Assembly: GCA_964448445.1 (NCBI GenBank) | Contig: CAYVAU010000025.1 | Location: forward strand, 1-19,182 | DNA: 19,182 nucleotides | Direction: 5' to 3' | Origin: B73-G16 sp964448445 | GTDB lineage: Bacteria; Desulfobacterota; B13-G15 | Notes under the pieces: model-generated | Told to the model about the DNA's origin: nothing | The model's database searches: none | The model's input: only the letters and a program-made list of their open reading frames with translations | Position numbers and translations under genes: made by a program | In this document: one piece after another, positions 6,838 to 13,483 of the stretch | Numbering within the stretch: the stretch's first letter is position 1 | Layout: each line of letters begins with the position of its first letter

Positions 6838-7664
6838 CAGAACTTTACGATCTCCAGACCCTGGAGAGGCTCAGCGGTGTAGGAAAGGAGGAGCTCCTTT
6901 ACTGGACGAGGTCAGGGGTTATCAAGCCCAAGAAGGTGGAGGGTGAGAGGTTCTTTTACGATTTTAAGGCCCTTGTAGCCGTCAGGGTTTTGCGCGATCT
7001 CAGGGAAAAAGGGGTATCGGTGAGGGGTATAAGGGAAGCGGTGCGAAGGCTCAGGCGCCTTTTCCCGCGAGTCGAGCAGCCCCTGGCAGAGGTGAAGGTC
7101 ACCCTATGGGGAAGGAGGTTGATCTTTCAGTACGATGAAAAGAAATTCGATACCCGGGGCCAGCTCTTTTTGGACTTTTCCCCTCAGGGTCCTTCGAAGA
7201 CCTTGACGTTGCCCCAGCGCGCCAACGAGGGACTTTTCTTTCGAGCCCTTCAGGCCGAAGAAGAGGGCAATCTGCAAGAGGCCTACAACCTTTACAGAAA
7301 ACTCGTCGAGCTGGACCCCACATATGCCGATGCCCTGGTGAACCTGGGGAACCTGGAACTTCAGAGGGGAAACCCAAAGGAGGCCGAGCATCTCTACAGA
7401 CGATCCCTAGAGATAGACCCAGACCACGTGGAGGCCAATTACAATCTGGCCTGCCTCCTGGAGGACCAGGGAAGGTGGGAAGACGCACTGCTCTTTTACC
7501 GAAAGGCCCTCCACGAGGACCCGGACTTCGCCGACGCACACTTCAACATCGCAAGGCTCCTGCAAACCCTGGGAAGGACCGAAGAGGCCAAACCTCACTG
7601 GCGCCGCTACCTGGAACTGGACCCCGAAAGCCCCTGGGCAGAATGGGCAAGGAGATTCCTCTAA
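6834..7664 (+). CDS. MerR-type HTH / TPR fusion protein coupled to ku-ligase
   Basis: The 276-residue protein has a MerR-like winged HTH at about residues 5-75: LQTLERLSGVGKEELLYWTRSGVIKPKK, then GERFFYDFKALVAVRVLRDLREKGVSVRGIREAV. A short beta-rich linker (86-115, VKVTLWGRRLIFQYDEKKF) leads to four tetratricopeptide repeats at about 131-162, 163-196, 197-230 and 231-264, with LDPTYADAL- and DPDHVEANYNLA-type repeats. The GTG start overlaps the ligase stop. MerR proteins normally bind DNA as dimers and sense ligands through the C-terminal part; TPRs bind proteins. A regulator of, or adaptor for, the NHEJ genes is a reasonable inference but not shown. No catalytic residues are apparent. Confidence 0.8.
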   Translation: MTELYDLQTLERLSGVGKEELLYWTRSGVIKPKKVEGERFFYDFKALVAVRVLRDLREKGVSVRGIREAVRRLRRLFPRVEQPLAEVKVTLWGRRLIFQYDEKKFDTRGQLFLDFSPQGPSKTLTLPQRANEGLFFRALQAEEEGNLQEAYNLYRKLVELDPTYADALVNLGNLELQRGNPKEAEHLYRRSLEIDPDHVEANYNLACLLEDQGRWEDALLFYRKALHEDPDFADAHFNIARLLQTLGRTEEAKPHWRRYLELDPESPWAEWARRFL

Positions 7665-7712
7665 AAAGTTTACATAATATTTCTTATCCGAACTTCTTTA
7701 GAGACCCCTGTG

Positions 7713-7738
7713 TTCCTTTACCCGGCCGGTCAAAGGAA
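7713..7738. terminator. Imperfect 26-base palindrome between convergent genes
   Basis: TTCCTTT and AAAGGAA form a 7-bp outer stem around CCGGCCGG, with two mismatched pairs between, in the gap between the convergent MerR-TPR and DUF167 genes; it overlaps the last codons of the latter. There is no T-run on either side, so intrinsic termination is uncertain. Confidence 0.3.
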
Positions 7739-8014
7739 GGATTGCTGGGATCCGGATAGTAGTTCGACGGCTTTTTGTGGGGAGATGCCGCAAATCTCGA
7801 TCAATTTTCTCCTTTGGGTCCGTCCCCTCAGGATCCTTAAGGAGGATGGAGAAAGGGAAAGGACTTTGGCCAGGAGCTTTATTAGAGCTTCGTTGGCCTT
7901 CCCACCTTCCGCCTTGGCCTTTACGGTTACCCCGAGGATTCCGTTCTTGAATCCTAGGATCGCATCGCGCGAGGCTCCGGGTTGAACCTTCACTTCTAAG
8001 ACTACTTTCTCCAA
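7730..8014 (-). CDS. yggU: DUF167/YggU-family protein
   Basis: The 94-residue protein matches the DUF167 (UPF0235) family: VKVQPGASRDAILGFKNGILGVTVKAKAEGGKANEALIKLLAKVLSLSPSSLRILRG is a near-textbook example, with the conserved PGAS, KA.A..GKAN and G...R.K segments. The fold is known but the molecular role is not. It starts at TTG 8014, preceded by GGAGG 7 bases away, and overlaps the end of the upstream phosphodiesterase gene by 13 bases, so the two are co-expressed. No ATG lies near the N-terminus of the conserved domain, which supports TTG. Confidence 0.9.
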   Translation of the reverse strand: MEKVVLEVKVQPGASRDAILGFKNGILGVTVKAKAEGGKANEALIKLLAKVLSLSPSSLRILRGRTQRRKLIEICGISPQKAVELLSGSQQSFL

Positions 8015-8511
8015 GGACCCACCTCCACGATCCGCCCCATTATCTTCCCTTTATCGATTTCAAGGATCCCCAGGGTATTCCTTGAGGCATAGATCCTATC
8101 GGTCGGGGAACCGGGATTGAAGAAGAGGATTCCTGAATCCCAGTGATTTGCAGGATTGTGAGTATGGCCGTAAATTATCGCCCTTACCCCCTCGGTCGCA
8201 AAAACCGCCTTTATCCTCTCCTCGATTCCATAAGGGGCACCCCAACCGTGGATAAGGCCAAGCTTTACCCCCTCAATATCGACCACCTGGCGTTCGGGCA
8301 AAATCTTTCTCAATTCCCCTCCGTCCATATTGCCACAAACAGCATAGACCTTTTCTTTCATAAATTCCTTTAAATATTCGTAAATTGCTATGTTCGTGAA
8401 ATCACCTACATGAATGAGGGCATCGCAATCACCAAAGAACCTCTTCAATAGGGCTTTAAACTCCGGGTTGACCCGCTGCAAGTGGGTGTCAGAAAGGACA
8501 CCGATCTTCAT
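8002..8511 (-). CDS. YfcE/MJ0936-type metallophosphoesterase
   Basis: This 169-residue calcineurin-like phosphoesterase has all the metal and active-site motifs in order: Asp8 and His10 in LSDTHL, Asp37 in VGDF, Asn61 in CGNMD, His88 in LIHGWG, and His116/His118 in GHTHN. The length is typical of the YfcE/MJ0936 group of small dimetal phosphodiesterases, which act on artificial phosphodiesters and sometimes on cyclic nucleotides; the natural substrate is unknown. ATG 8511 is preceded by AGGGGGAAC. It is followed by the overlapping DUF167 gene. Confidence 0.92.
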   Translation of the reverse strand: MKIGVLSDTHLQRVNPEFKALLKRFFGDCDALIHVGDFTNIAIYEYLKEFMKEKVYAVCGNMDGGELRKILPERQVVDIEGVKLGLIHGWGAPYGIEERIKAVFATEGVRAIIYGHTHNPANHWDSGILFFNPGSPTDRIYASRNTLGILEIDKGKIMGRIVEVGPWRK

Positions 8512-8529
8512 TTTGTTCCCCCTATTTGA

Positions 8530-8835
8530 TTCTCAGAAGAAGGCTTGGTATCACCTCTCGGATCAAATTGTGCCAGGATTTCGTCGAGAAGTAAAAGATA
8601 ATCAAAAGGACATCATCCCTTCAACCTCTTACCTATTTCAGGATCGAAGAACCTCGCCAAGGGAGACAGAAAGCTGCTCGGGCCTTATCCCTAAAATTGC
8701 CTCCCTGCCCCGTTACCCGGAAGTCTCCGCGGGGATCGGCGGGATTGTCGTGGACCTCTGGAGGTTGCTTAAGGGCTCATCCATCAAAAGAACTTTGGGA
8801 TGGAGGCCAAAAAGGCGGGCGACCCCCCTACCCTC
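8530..8835 (-). pseudogene. Decayed ABC transporter ATPase (MalK/UgpC-type) remnant
   Basis: On the minus strand, 8820-8761 encodes ARLFGLHPKVLLMDEPLSNL, which contains the Walker B/D-loop signature of carbohydrate-type ABC ATPases. In the same frame, after a stop (TAA near 8715), 8700-8641 encodes AILGIRPEQLSVSLGEVLRS, matching the GIRPE segment of the MalK/UgpC C-terminal regulatory domain; then another stop. A third piece, AQFDPRGD near 8573, recalls the family's FDP-tail in another frame. Walker A, Q-loop and signature parts are missing, as is most of the region between the two matches. It occupies the gap of about 450 bp (8512-8959), in which I see no intact gene. Confidence 0.6.
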
Positions 8836-8959
8836 TTCCCACTTCACTCCTTCCAAGCGGCTCTCCGCCATCGAGTCACCCCGGCCTTACTGCCATAGTC
8901 CCACCAGATACTTGCGGCCCAAAAAAGGCAAAAATGGGCACCAAAAGGAATGAAACTAA

Positions 8960-10081
8960 TTAAGGCAAATTTAAAGGAAGGCTCGGTTTAGGAGGGAGAA
9001 ACCCCGAACCGAGCTGTCGGTAAGCCCTCCTAATCTCCTCCAGTTCCCTCTTGTCTCCCCCTTCGATGAGATAACGATATAGCCTGAAGTGGCACTCTTC
9101 CAACCTAAAGGGCTTCCCAGCAAGCAGCTCCTGGACTTTCCCAAGGAGTTGCCTTGCTCCCTGATCATCACCTTTGAGTTTTCTTATCTCGGCCAGAATG
9201 AGATCGGACAAGATCGCCCCCCGGCTGTCCCCGGTTTCGTTGAACATCTCGAGGGCCTCCCCTGCCCTCCCTGCTGCCTTCTCCAGGTCTCCGAGAATCT
9301 TAAAGGCATTGGCCTCAGCCCATATGGTCCAGGCGAAGGAAACCTTGTCTCCTATACGCTGGTAAAGCTCGGTGGCTTTCGCGAAAAACTCCAGGGCTTT
9401 TTCCATCTCCCCAAACATCCGATGGGCGTTCCCAATGCCACAGAAGGAATAGGCACGGCCGAAGGTGTCTTCGATTTCGCTCAAAAGCCTGTTAGCCTTG
9501 GTGTAATGATCGAGAGATCGCCGGTAGTTGCCCGCCACTCTCTCCAGTCCTCCAAGTCCACAGTGACAATAACCCATCCCCCGAACATCCCCAAGCTGCT
9601 CGAAGATAAACAAGGCCTCATTGAAGATCTCCCTTGCCTTATCCAGCTCCCCTTTAGCCCGTAGGAGCCCTCCCATGGCCCACAGACAAAAGCCCTCCCC
9701 TTCGGGGTCATCAAAATCCTGATAGATCTCCAGGGCCCTTTGGAAATTATCCCAGGCCTCATCGAGCATCCCTCTTGCCCTCTGGGAAAGACCTATGCCC
9801 ACAAGGCAATCGGCCCTTTCGAGGTCATCCCCGAGCCTCTCTGCCGCCCCTAAGGCTTCCCTGTAAAAACGCTCTGCAGCCTCAAAATCCCCGACCATGC
9901 GGTAACAGTCTGCCATCCCTTTCAGGATTCGAAGGTGCCCGAGGAGATCCCGGGTTCTTAAGGCCTTAAGAGCTTTCTGGTAGGTAGCTATGGCCTCACG
10001 ATACCTGGCCTTCTCCCTTAGTTCTTCAGCTTGGTCATAAAGCTGCTCTGCGGTCAACACAGAGAGCATTTTAGCCTTCAA
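8960..10081 (-). CDS. Tetratricopeptide-repeat protein
   Basis: The 373-residue protein is almost wholly TPR helices of the TPR_12/LGN kind. Repeats of about 40 residues run from about residue 12 to 320, with recurring motifs such as REAIATYQKAL, EAAERFYREAL, DEAWDNFQRALEIYQ, DKAREIFNEALFIFE, RRSLDHYTKAN and EKALEFFAKATELYQ, and G..Y...G turns. There is no signal peptide, membrane helix or extra catalytic domain, so a cytosolic protein-binding scaffold is likely; the partner is unknown. The start is uncertain: TTG 10081 gives the full frame, while ATG 10069 has AAGG upstream. It is transcribed divergently from the acyltransferase operon across a 41-bp gap holding a palindrome. Confidence 0.85.
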   Translation of the reverse strand: MKAKMLSVLTAEQLYDQAEELREKARYREAIATYQKALKALRTRDLLGHLRILKGMADCYRMVGDFEAAERFYREALGAAERLGDDLERADCLVGIGLSQRARGMLDEAWDNFQRALEIYQDFDDPEGEGFCLWAMGGLLRAKGELDKAREIFNEALFIFEQLGDVRGMGYCHCGLGGLERVAGNYRRSLDHYTKANRLLSEIEDTFGRAYSFCGIGNAHRMFGEMEKALEFFAKATELYQRIGDKVSFAWTIWAEANAFKILGDLEKAAGRAGEALEMFNETGDSRGAILSDLILAEIRKLKGDDQGARQLLGKVQELLAGKPFRLEECHFRLYRYLIEGGDKRELEEIRRAYRQLGSGFLPPKPSLPLNLP

Positions 10082-10083
10082 GT

Positions 10084-10108
10084 TGACATGCCCTCAAGGG
10101 CTTTGTCA
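10084..10108. promoter_or_regulatory. 25-bp interrupted palindrome, candidate operator between divergent genes
   Basis: TGACA-t-GCCCT-ca-AGGGC-tt-TGTCA: both half-site blocks (TGACA/TGTCA and GCCCT/AGGGC) are perfect inverted repeats, centred at 10095-10096 in the 41-bp gap between the TPR gene (minus) and the acyltransferase gene (plus). The arrangement suits a dimeric regulator controlling both directions. The regulator is not identified. Confidence 0.45.
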
Positions 10109-10122
10109 TCCTTGCAGTTGTC

Positions 10123-10980
10123 ATGGTTTTGGACTTTATCTTTCCCCTTTGTGGGTGGCTCTCTCGGAGGTGTCCAAAGGCAACCGAACTCATCCTGAAG
10201 GGCATCGCAATATCTCTTCTTCAAGGCAAGATGGGCAAAAGGATCCGTACGGCCATGGCATCTGCAGGGGTGGACCCTGCCCTTGCCAGGCAAAACCTTT
10301 TCTATATCCTCGGACTTGTTCGCGACTTCCTTTATGTGCGTTTCCACCCCGACCCATGGGAAATCCTCGAAAGGCGGGTGGAGGTCCATGGTTTGGATAT
10401 ATTGGGAAGATTTCAGGGAAAGGGGGCAATCCTTCTTGCCCTTCACAAGGGAAACTTTCCCTGGGCCTTCGCAAGGCTCGCCAAGGAGGTTAGTTTAAGT
10501 GTTGTCCTACGGAGGTTCAAGGAACCGTGGCTTGATGCAATGGTTCAAGAGGCCCTTTCCCTTGCTGGCATAAGGGGAATACGGCCTGAGGGAGCGACCT
10601 TGAAGGTTAGGGAAGCCCTCAGGTCGGGAGGAGTCGTTATTTACCTGGTAGATCAATATTTCCTCGGACTTTCCCGCGAGGAAAGGTCCTTACGTCTCCA
10701 CAGGGTCCTCAGCCTTTTTTCTTCAAGGTATGGCATGCCTTTACTTCCCTTAAACTTGAGCCACTGTGGGGATAAGGTCCTCGTTTATCTGCTACAGCCC
10801 CTGGATTCCCTAGAAGAAGGGACCCTTAGGGAGTGGATCCAGGAGGAAATTTACAAAGAGCCCCATCTTTGGTTATGGTGGTACAGGCTGGGAAAACGTT
10901 CAAGGGAGGAGGAGGGATGGCTGTTTACTTTGAGAGAGCCGGAAGGCAAAACACCGAGGCCACCCTCAAGGTGGCCATAG
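10123..10980 (+). CDS. LpxL/HtrB-like lysophospholipid acyltransferase family protein
   Basis: The 285-residue protein resembles the lipid A late-acyltransferase (LpxL/HtrB) family in layout. An N-terminal hydrophobic start (MVLDFIFPLCGWLS) suggests membrane attachment. GAILLALHKGNFPWAFARLA at about 101-120 holds the active-site His108; VVIYLVDQYF follows, with GMPLLPL further on, and the C-terminal EPHLWLWWYRLGKR matches the family's W-rich end. Family members transfer acyl chains to lipid A or related lipids at the inner membrane. Unusually, the HX4(D/E) motif reads H-K-G-N-F-P, with Pro113 where the acid is expected. The ATG 10123 start has a poor ribosome site and may be wrong. Its 3' end overlaps the next gene by 64 bases. 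Confidence 0.7.
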   Translation: MVLDFIFPLCGWLSRRCPKATELILKGIAISLLQGKMGKRIRTAMASAGVDPALARQNLFYILGLVRDFLYVRFHPDPWEILERRVEVHGLDILGRFQGKGAILLALHKGNFPWAFARLAKEVSLSVVLRRFKEPWLDAMVQEALSLAGIRGIRPEGATLKVREALRSGGVVIYLVDQYFLGLSREERSLRLHRVLSLFSSRYGMPLLPLNLSHCGDKVLVYLLQPLDSLEEGTLREWIQEEIYKEPHLWLWWYRLGKRSREEEGWLFTLREPEGKTPRPPSRWP

Positions 10981-11474
10981 AGGAAGCCAAAAGGAGGGGG
11001 ATAGGAAGCCTTGTGGTGGCATCGACCACAGGGGAGACGGGCCTTCTTGCCGCAAAGATGGCCCAAGGCACGGGAATAAAGGTCATTGTGGTCAGCCACA
11101 ATGTGGGTTTTTCTGAGGAGGGACGGGACGAGTTCGATCCCGAGAAGCGCAAGGAGATAGAATCCCTCGGCGGGAAAGTCCTTACCGGGACGATGGTCCT
11201 GAGGAACCTCGGTACCGCCATAAGGGACCTGATGGGCTACAGCCAGCAGGATCTGGTGGCCAATACTTTGAGGATGTTCGGCCAGGGGGTGAAGGTTTGT
11301 GTGGAGATCGTGGCCATGGCTGCTGATTCGGGGCTCATACCCTTTGGGGATGTAATAGCCGTTGCAGGGACCGGCAGAGGGGCCGATACTGCCCTCCTGG
11401 TGAGGGCCAATTCTTCCAACAGGTTCTTTAAAATAAAAGTGAGGGAAATCCTGGCCAAACCGAGGGATTTTTGA
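10917..11474 (+). CDS. Pyruvate-kinase C-terminal-domain-like protein (AF0103/MTH1675 type)
   Basis: This 185-residue protein is a stand-alone pyruvate-kinase alpha/beta (PK_C) domain, a family common in archaea and some anaerobic bacteria. It has AVYFERAGRQNTEATLKVA at the start, VASTTGETGLLAA, VVSHNVGF, LRMFGQGVKVCVEI.AMAADSGLIP, and a TGRGADTALL phosphate-loop-like motif near 160. The function is unknown; the fold resembles the allosteric domain of pyruvate kinase, so ligand sensing or binding of a phosphorylated compound is plausible. ATG 10917 has GGAGGAGGG directly upstream and matches the family start; the frame is open further upstream but that part overlaps the acyltransferase. Confidence 0.85.
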   Translation: MAVYFERAGRQNTEATLKVAIEEAKRRGIGSLVVASTTGETGLLAAKMAQGTGIKVIVVSHNVGFSEEGRDEFDPEKRKEIESLGGKVLTGTMVLRNLGTAIRDLMGYSQQDLVANTLRMFGQGVKVCVEIVAMAADSGLIPFGDVIAVAGTGRGADTALLVRANSSNRFFKIKVREILAKPRDF

Positions 11475-11475
11475 G

Positions 11476-11823
11476 ATGGGATTCCGCGAATGGCTCATCA
11501 ATTATCTGGAGAGGAAGCTGGGCAGGGATTACAGGGACATCAAGGTCAACGTGGGGGACAGGCGTCACGAGTTCAAGGGCCACTACCCCGATCTGATCCT
11601 CGCAAGCCATGGAATCACGGTCGCGCTGATGGAGGTTGAGACCGAGGAGACCCTGAAGGATCGGAACAGGCCCAGGGTTTGGAAGGAACTTGCAGGGCTC
11701 GGGCCGAAGTTGATCCTCATGATTCCCGCTCACGCAAAGGCCAAAGTGACCGAGATGCTCTGGCGGGAAGGCCTTGCCGGTAAGGTATCGATAGCCACTT
11801 ATGATATCGTCGTGAAGATGTGA
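11476..11823 (+). CDS. Uncharacterised small protein, possible PD-(D/E)XK-like fold
   Basis: I do not recognise a named family for this 115-residue protein. It begins with an amphipathic helix (WLINYLERKLGRDY). Next come YPDLIL with Pro38-Asp39, a strand ending in MEVETEETL (Glu53-Val-Glu55-Thr), a helix around RVWKELAGLG, and a strand KLILMIP with a helix after it. That alternation and the PD...ExE spacing resemble PD-(D/E)XK nuclease-like proteins, except that Lys is replaced by Glu55. The ATG is 1 base after the PK_C stop, and its stop overlaps the next GTG start, so it is coupled to both neighbours. The nuclease idea is inference. Confidence 0.6.
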   Translation: MGFREWLINYLERKLGRDYRDIKVNVGDRRHEFKGHYPDLILASHGITVALMEVETEETLKDRNRPRVWKELAGLGPKLILMIPAHAKAKVTEMLWREGLAGKVSIATYDIVVKM

Positions 11824-12752
11824 AAGGACTTAGGGAATCCTTTTTGGGATCCGCCCTTGGAACTGCAGTGGGGGATGCCCTGGGAAGGGCCGTGGAGGGT
11901 TGGTCCAGGGATCTCATACGGTTGCGTTTCGGTCTCCTGGAGGAGGTCATCGATGGCCGCTATACCGATGACACCGAGATGATGATCGGCTTAATGGAGG
12001 CCCTTCTCGATGATCCGGAATTCGATCCTCAGGAGGCAGCCCGCAGGTTCCTGGAGAACTTCAACCCCTTCAGGGGATATGGGGCAAGGATCTTCGCGGT
12101 GATGGAGAGGTTGAGGCAGGGACTCCCCTGGGATCAGGTGGGGACCGACAGCTGGGGGAACGGTGCGGCCATGAGGGTGGCTCCAATCGGCTTCTTCTTC
12201 CACCACGATCTCGAAAAACTGAAGGAGAAGGCCATCCTCAGTGCCCTCATAACCCACAAACATCCCGATGGGGTTGCCGGTGCAGTGGCTCAGGCTATGG
12301 CGGTGGGGATCGCCACGGGGTGGGCCAGGGACTCGAAGGAGGTGGACCGCGAAGAGATGCTGGGGAGGATTGTGGATGCCATATCCGATCTCTCCCCGGG
12401 TTTTGCACTGGAGATTGAAAGGCTCAGGGAGCTCCCCGAGAGAATGGATCCCCTTCGGGGTTCCGATTTCCTCGCCCGCACCTTTCCCTGCGATATAAGC
12501 GCGAAGGGCGCGGTCCCGGCTGCCATATCGGCCTTTCTCGTGTCTGAAAGCTTCGAAGAAGCGGTGATCATGGCCGTAAATGCCGGTGGCGATACCGATA
12601 CCCTTGGGGCCATGACGGGGGCCATAGCCGGGGCCTATTACGGCTTTGGTGCCATTCCCCAGAGGTGGCTGGAACGGCTGGAGGAAGGACCCAAGGGCAA
12701 GTCTTACATAATGAAGCTGGCCGAAAGGCTCTGCATGCTGAGGGAAAGATGA
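11820..12752 (+). CDS. ADP-ribosylglycohydrolase family protein
   Basis: The 310-residue protein has the metal-binding motifs of the DraG/ARH family: GSALGTAVGDALG at the N-terminus, TDDTEM with Asp50-Asp51, WGNGAAMRVAPIG, HPDGVAGAVAQA, and the C-terminal NAGGDTDTLGAMTGAIAGAYYG with Asp258 and Asp260. These residues bind two Mg ions. The family removes ADP-ribose from proteins or from small molecules and nucleic acids. All key acids are present, so it is probably active; the substrate is unknown. The GTG 11820 start overlaps the preceding TGA, and its own end overlaps the gmhB-like start by 4 bases. Confidence 0.93.
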   Translation: MKGLRESFLGSALGTAVGDALGRAVEGWSRDLIRLRFGLLEEVIDGRYTDDTEMMIGLMEALLDDPEFDPQEAARRFLENFNPFRGYGARIFAVMERLRQGLPWDQVGTDSWGNGAAMRVAPIGFFFHHDLEKLKEKAILSALITHKHPDGVAGAVAQAMAVGIATGWARDSKEVDREEMLGRIVDAISDLSPGFALEIERLRELPERMDPLRGSDFLARTFPCDISAKGAVPAAISAFLVSESFEEAVIMAVNAGGDTDTLGAMTGAIAGAYYGFGAIPQRWLERLEEGPKGKSYIMKLAERLCMLRER

Positions 12753-13483
12753 ACAGGGCCATTTTCATCGACCGCGACGGGACCCTCATAGAGGAAAGGG
12801 GCTTCATAAAGGATCCCCAGCAGGTGGAACTCATACCAGGAGCCGCTGAGGCCTTAAGGCTCATATCCTCGATGGGCTTTTTGAGGATCGTCATAAGCAA
12901 TCAATCGGGGGTCGGGAGGGGTTACTTCGATCGGGATTCAGTCGAGGCTGTAAATCGAAGGCTTAGGGAACTGCTGGCCGAGGAGGGAGCAGGATTGGAC
13001 GATATCCTTTACTGTCCCCACGCCCCTGATGAGGATTGCATGTGCCGAAAGCCGAGGCCTGGGCTTCTGCTTGAAGCCTCCTTGAGGCACTCCATAGATC
13101 TCAAGAGGTCCTATATGATAGGGGATCGCGACTCAGACATTGGGGCCATTGCATCGGTGGGGGGAAAGGGAGTGCTGGTGCTGACCGGCTACGGTGAAGA
13201 GACCTGGCGCAGGTGGCGATGGGGGCACAGGCCCGATTTTGTGGCGAGGGACATCCTTGAAGGCGTATACTGGATAATGAGGAGGGAAATGAAGGAAGGG
13301 GAAATTTTACTCGATGAGGAATTGCTTAAGATGCTCGTTTGCCCCAAGTGTAAGGGAGAACTGGTGGTTAGGGAAGGGGGATTGTTGTGCAGGGGCTGCC
13401 GTCTCCTTTACCCCATCGAGGGTGGCATTCCCATTATGCTTCCCGAAGAGGCAAAGACCATAGAGGAGGTTTCCGATGGCTGA
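12749..13483 (+). CDS. gmhB: GmhB-type HAD phosphatase fused to a Trm112/UPF0434 zinc domain
   Basis: Residues 1-180 form a GmhB/HisB-N phosphatase: nucleophile FIDRDGT with Asp8/Asp10, ISNQSGVGRG, the zinc site CPH...CMCRKPRPG (Cys89, His91, Cys97, Cys99), and MIGDRDSDIGA. GmhB dephosphorylates heptose 1,7-bisphosphate for the LPS inner core or S-layer glycans. Residues about 185-234 form a second domain, DEELLKMLVCPKCKGEL...LLCRGCRLLYPIEGGIPIMLPEEA, with Cys198, 201, 214 and 217. This is a Trm112/YcaR-like domain normally encoded separately and often near LPS genes such as lpxK-kdsB. ATG 12749 is chosen since it gives the canonical start, overlapping the ADP-ribosylglycohydrolase stop. An internal ATG 13289 behind AGGAGGG could give the zinc domain alone. 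Confidence 0.88.
   Translation: MNRAIFIDRDGTLIEERGFIKDPQQVELIPGAAEALRLISSMGFLRIVISNQSGVGRGYFDRDSVEAVNRRLRELLAEEGAGLDDILYCPHAPDEDCMCRKPRPGLLLEASLRHSIDLKRSYMIGDRDSDIGAIASVGGKGVLVLTGYGEETWRRWRWGHRPDFVARDILEGVYWIMRREMKEGEILLDEELLKMLVCPKCKGELVVREGGLLCRGCRLLYPIEGGIPIMLPEEAKTIEEVSDG

Noticed and set aside
8414..8953. 179-codon plus-strand frame across the gap upstream of the phosphodiesterase
   Set aside because: Composition is not protein-like, it overlaps the start of the phosphodiesterase, and the opposite strand holds recognisable MalK-like remnants.
10833..10916. N-terminal extension of the PK_C-like gene (MDPGGNLQRAPS...)
   Set aside because: It lies inside the acyltransferase gene in another frame; the strong GGAGGAGGG site and the family start point to ATG 10917.
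12665..12748. N-terminal extension of the gmhB-like gene
   Set aside because: It overlaps the ADP-ribosylglycohydrolase C-terminus out of frame; the canonical HAD start MNRAIFIDRDGT is at 12749.
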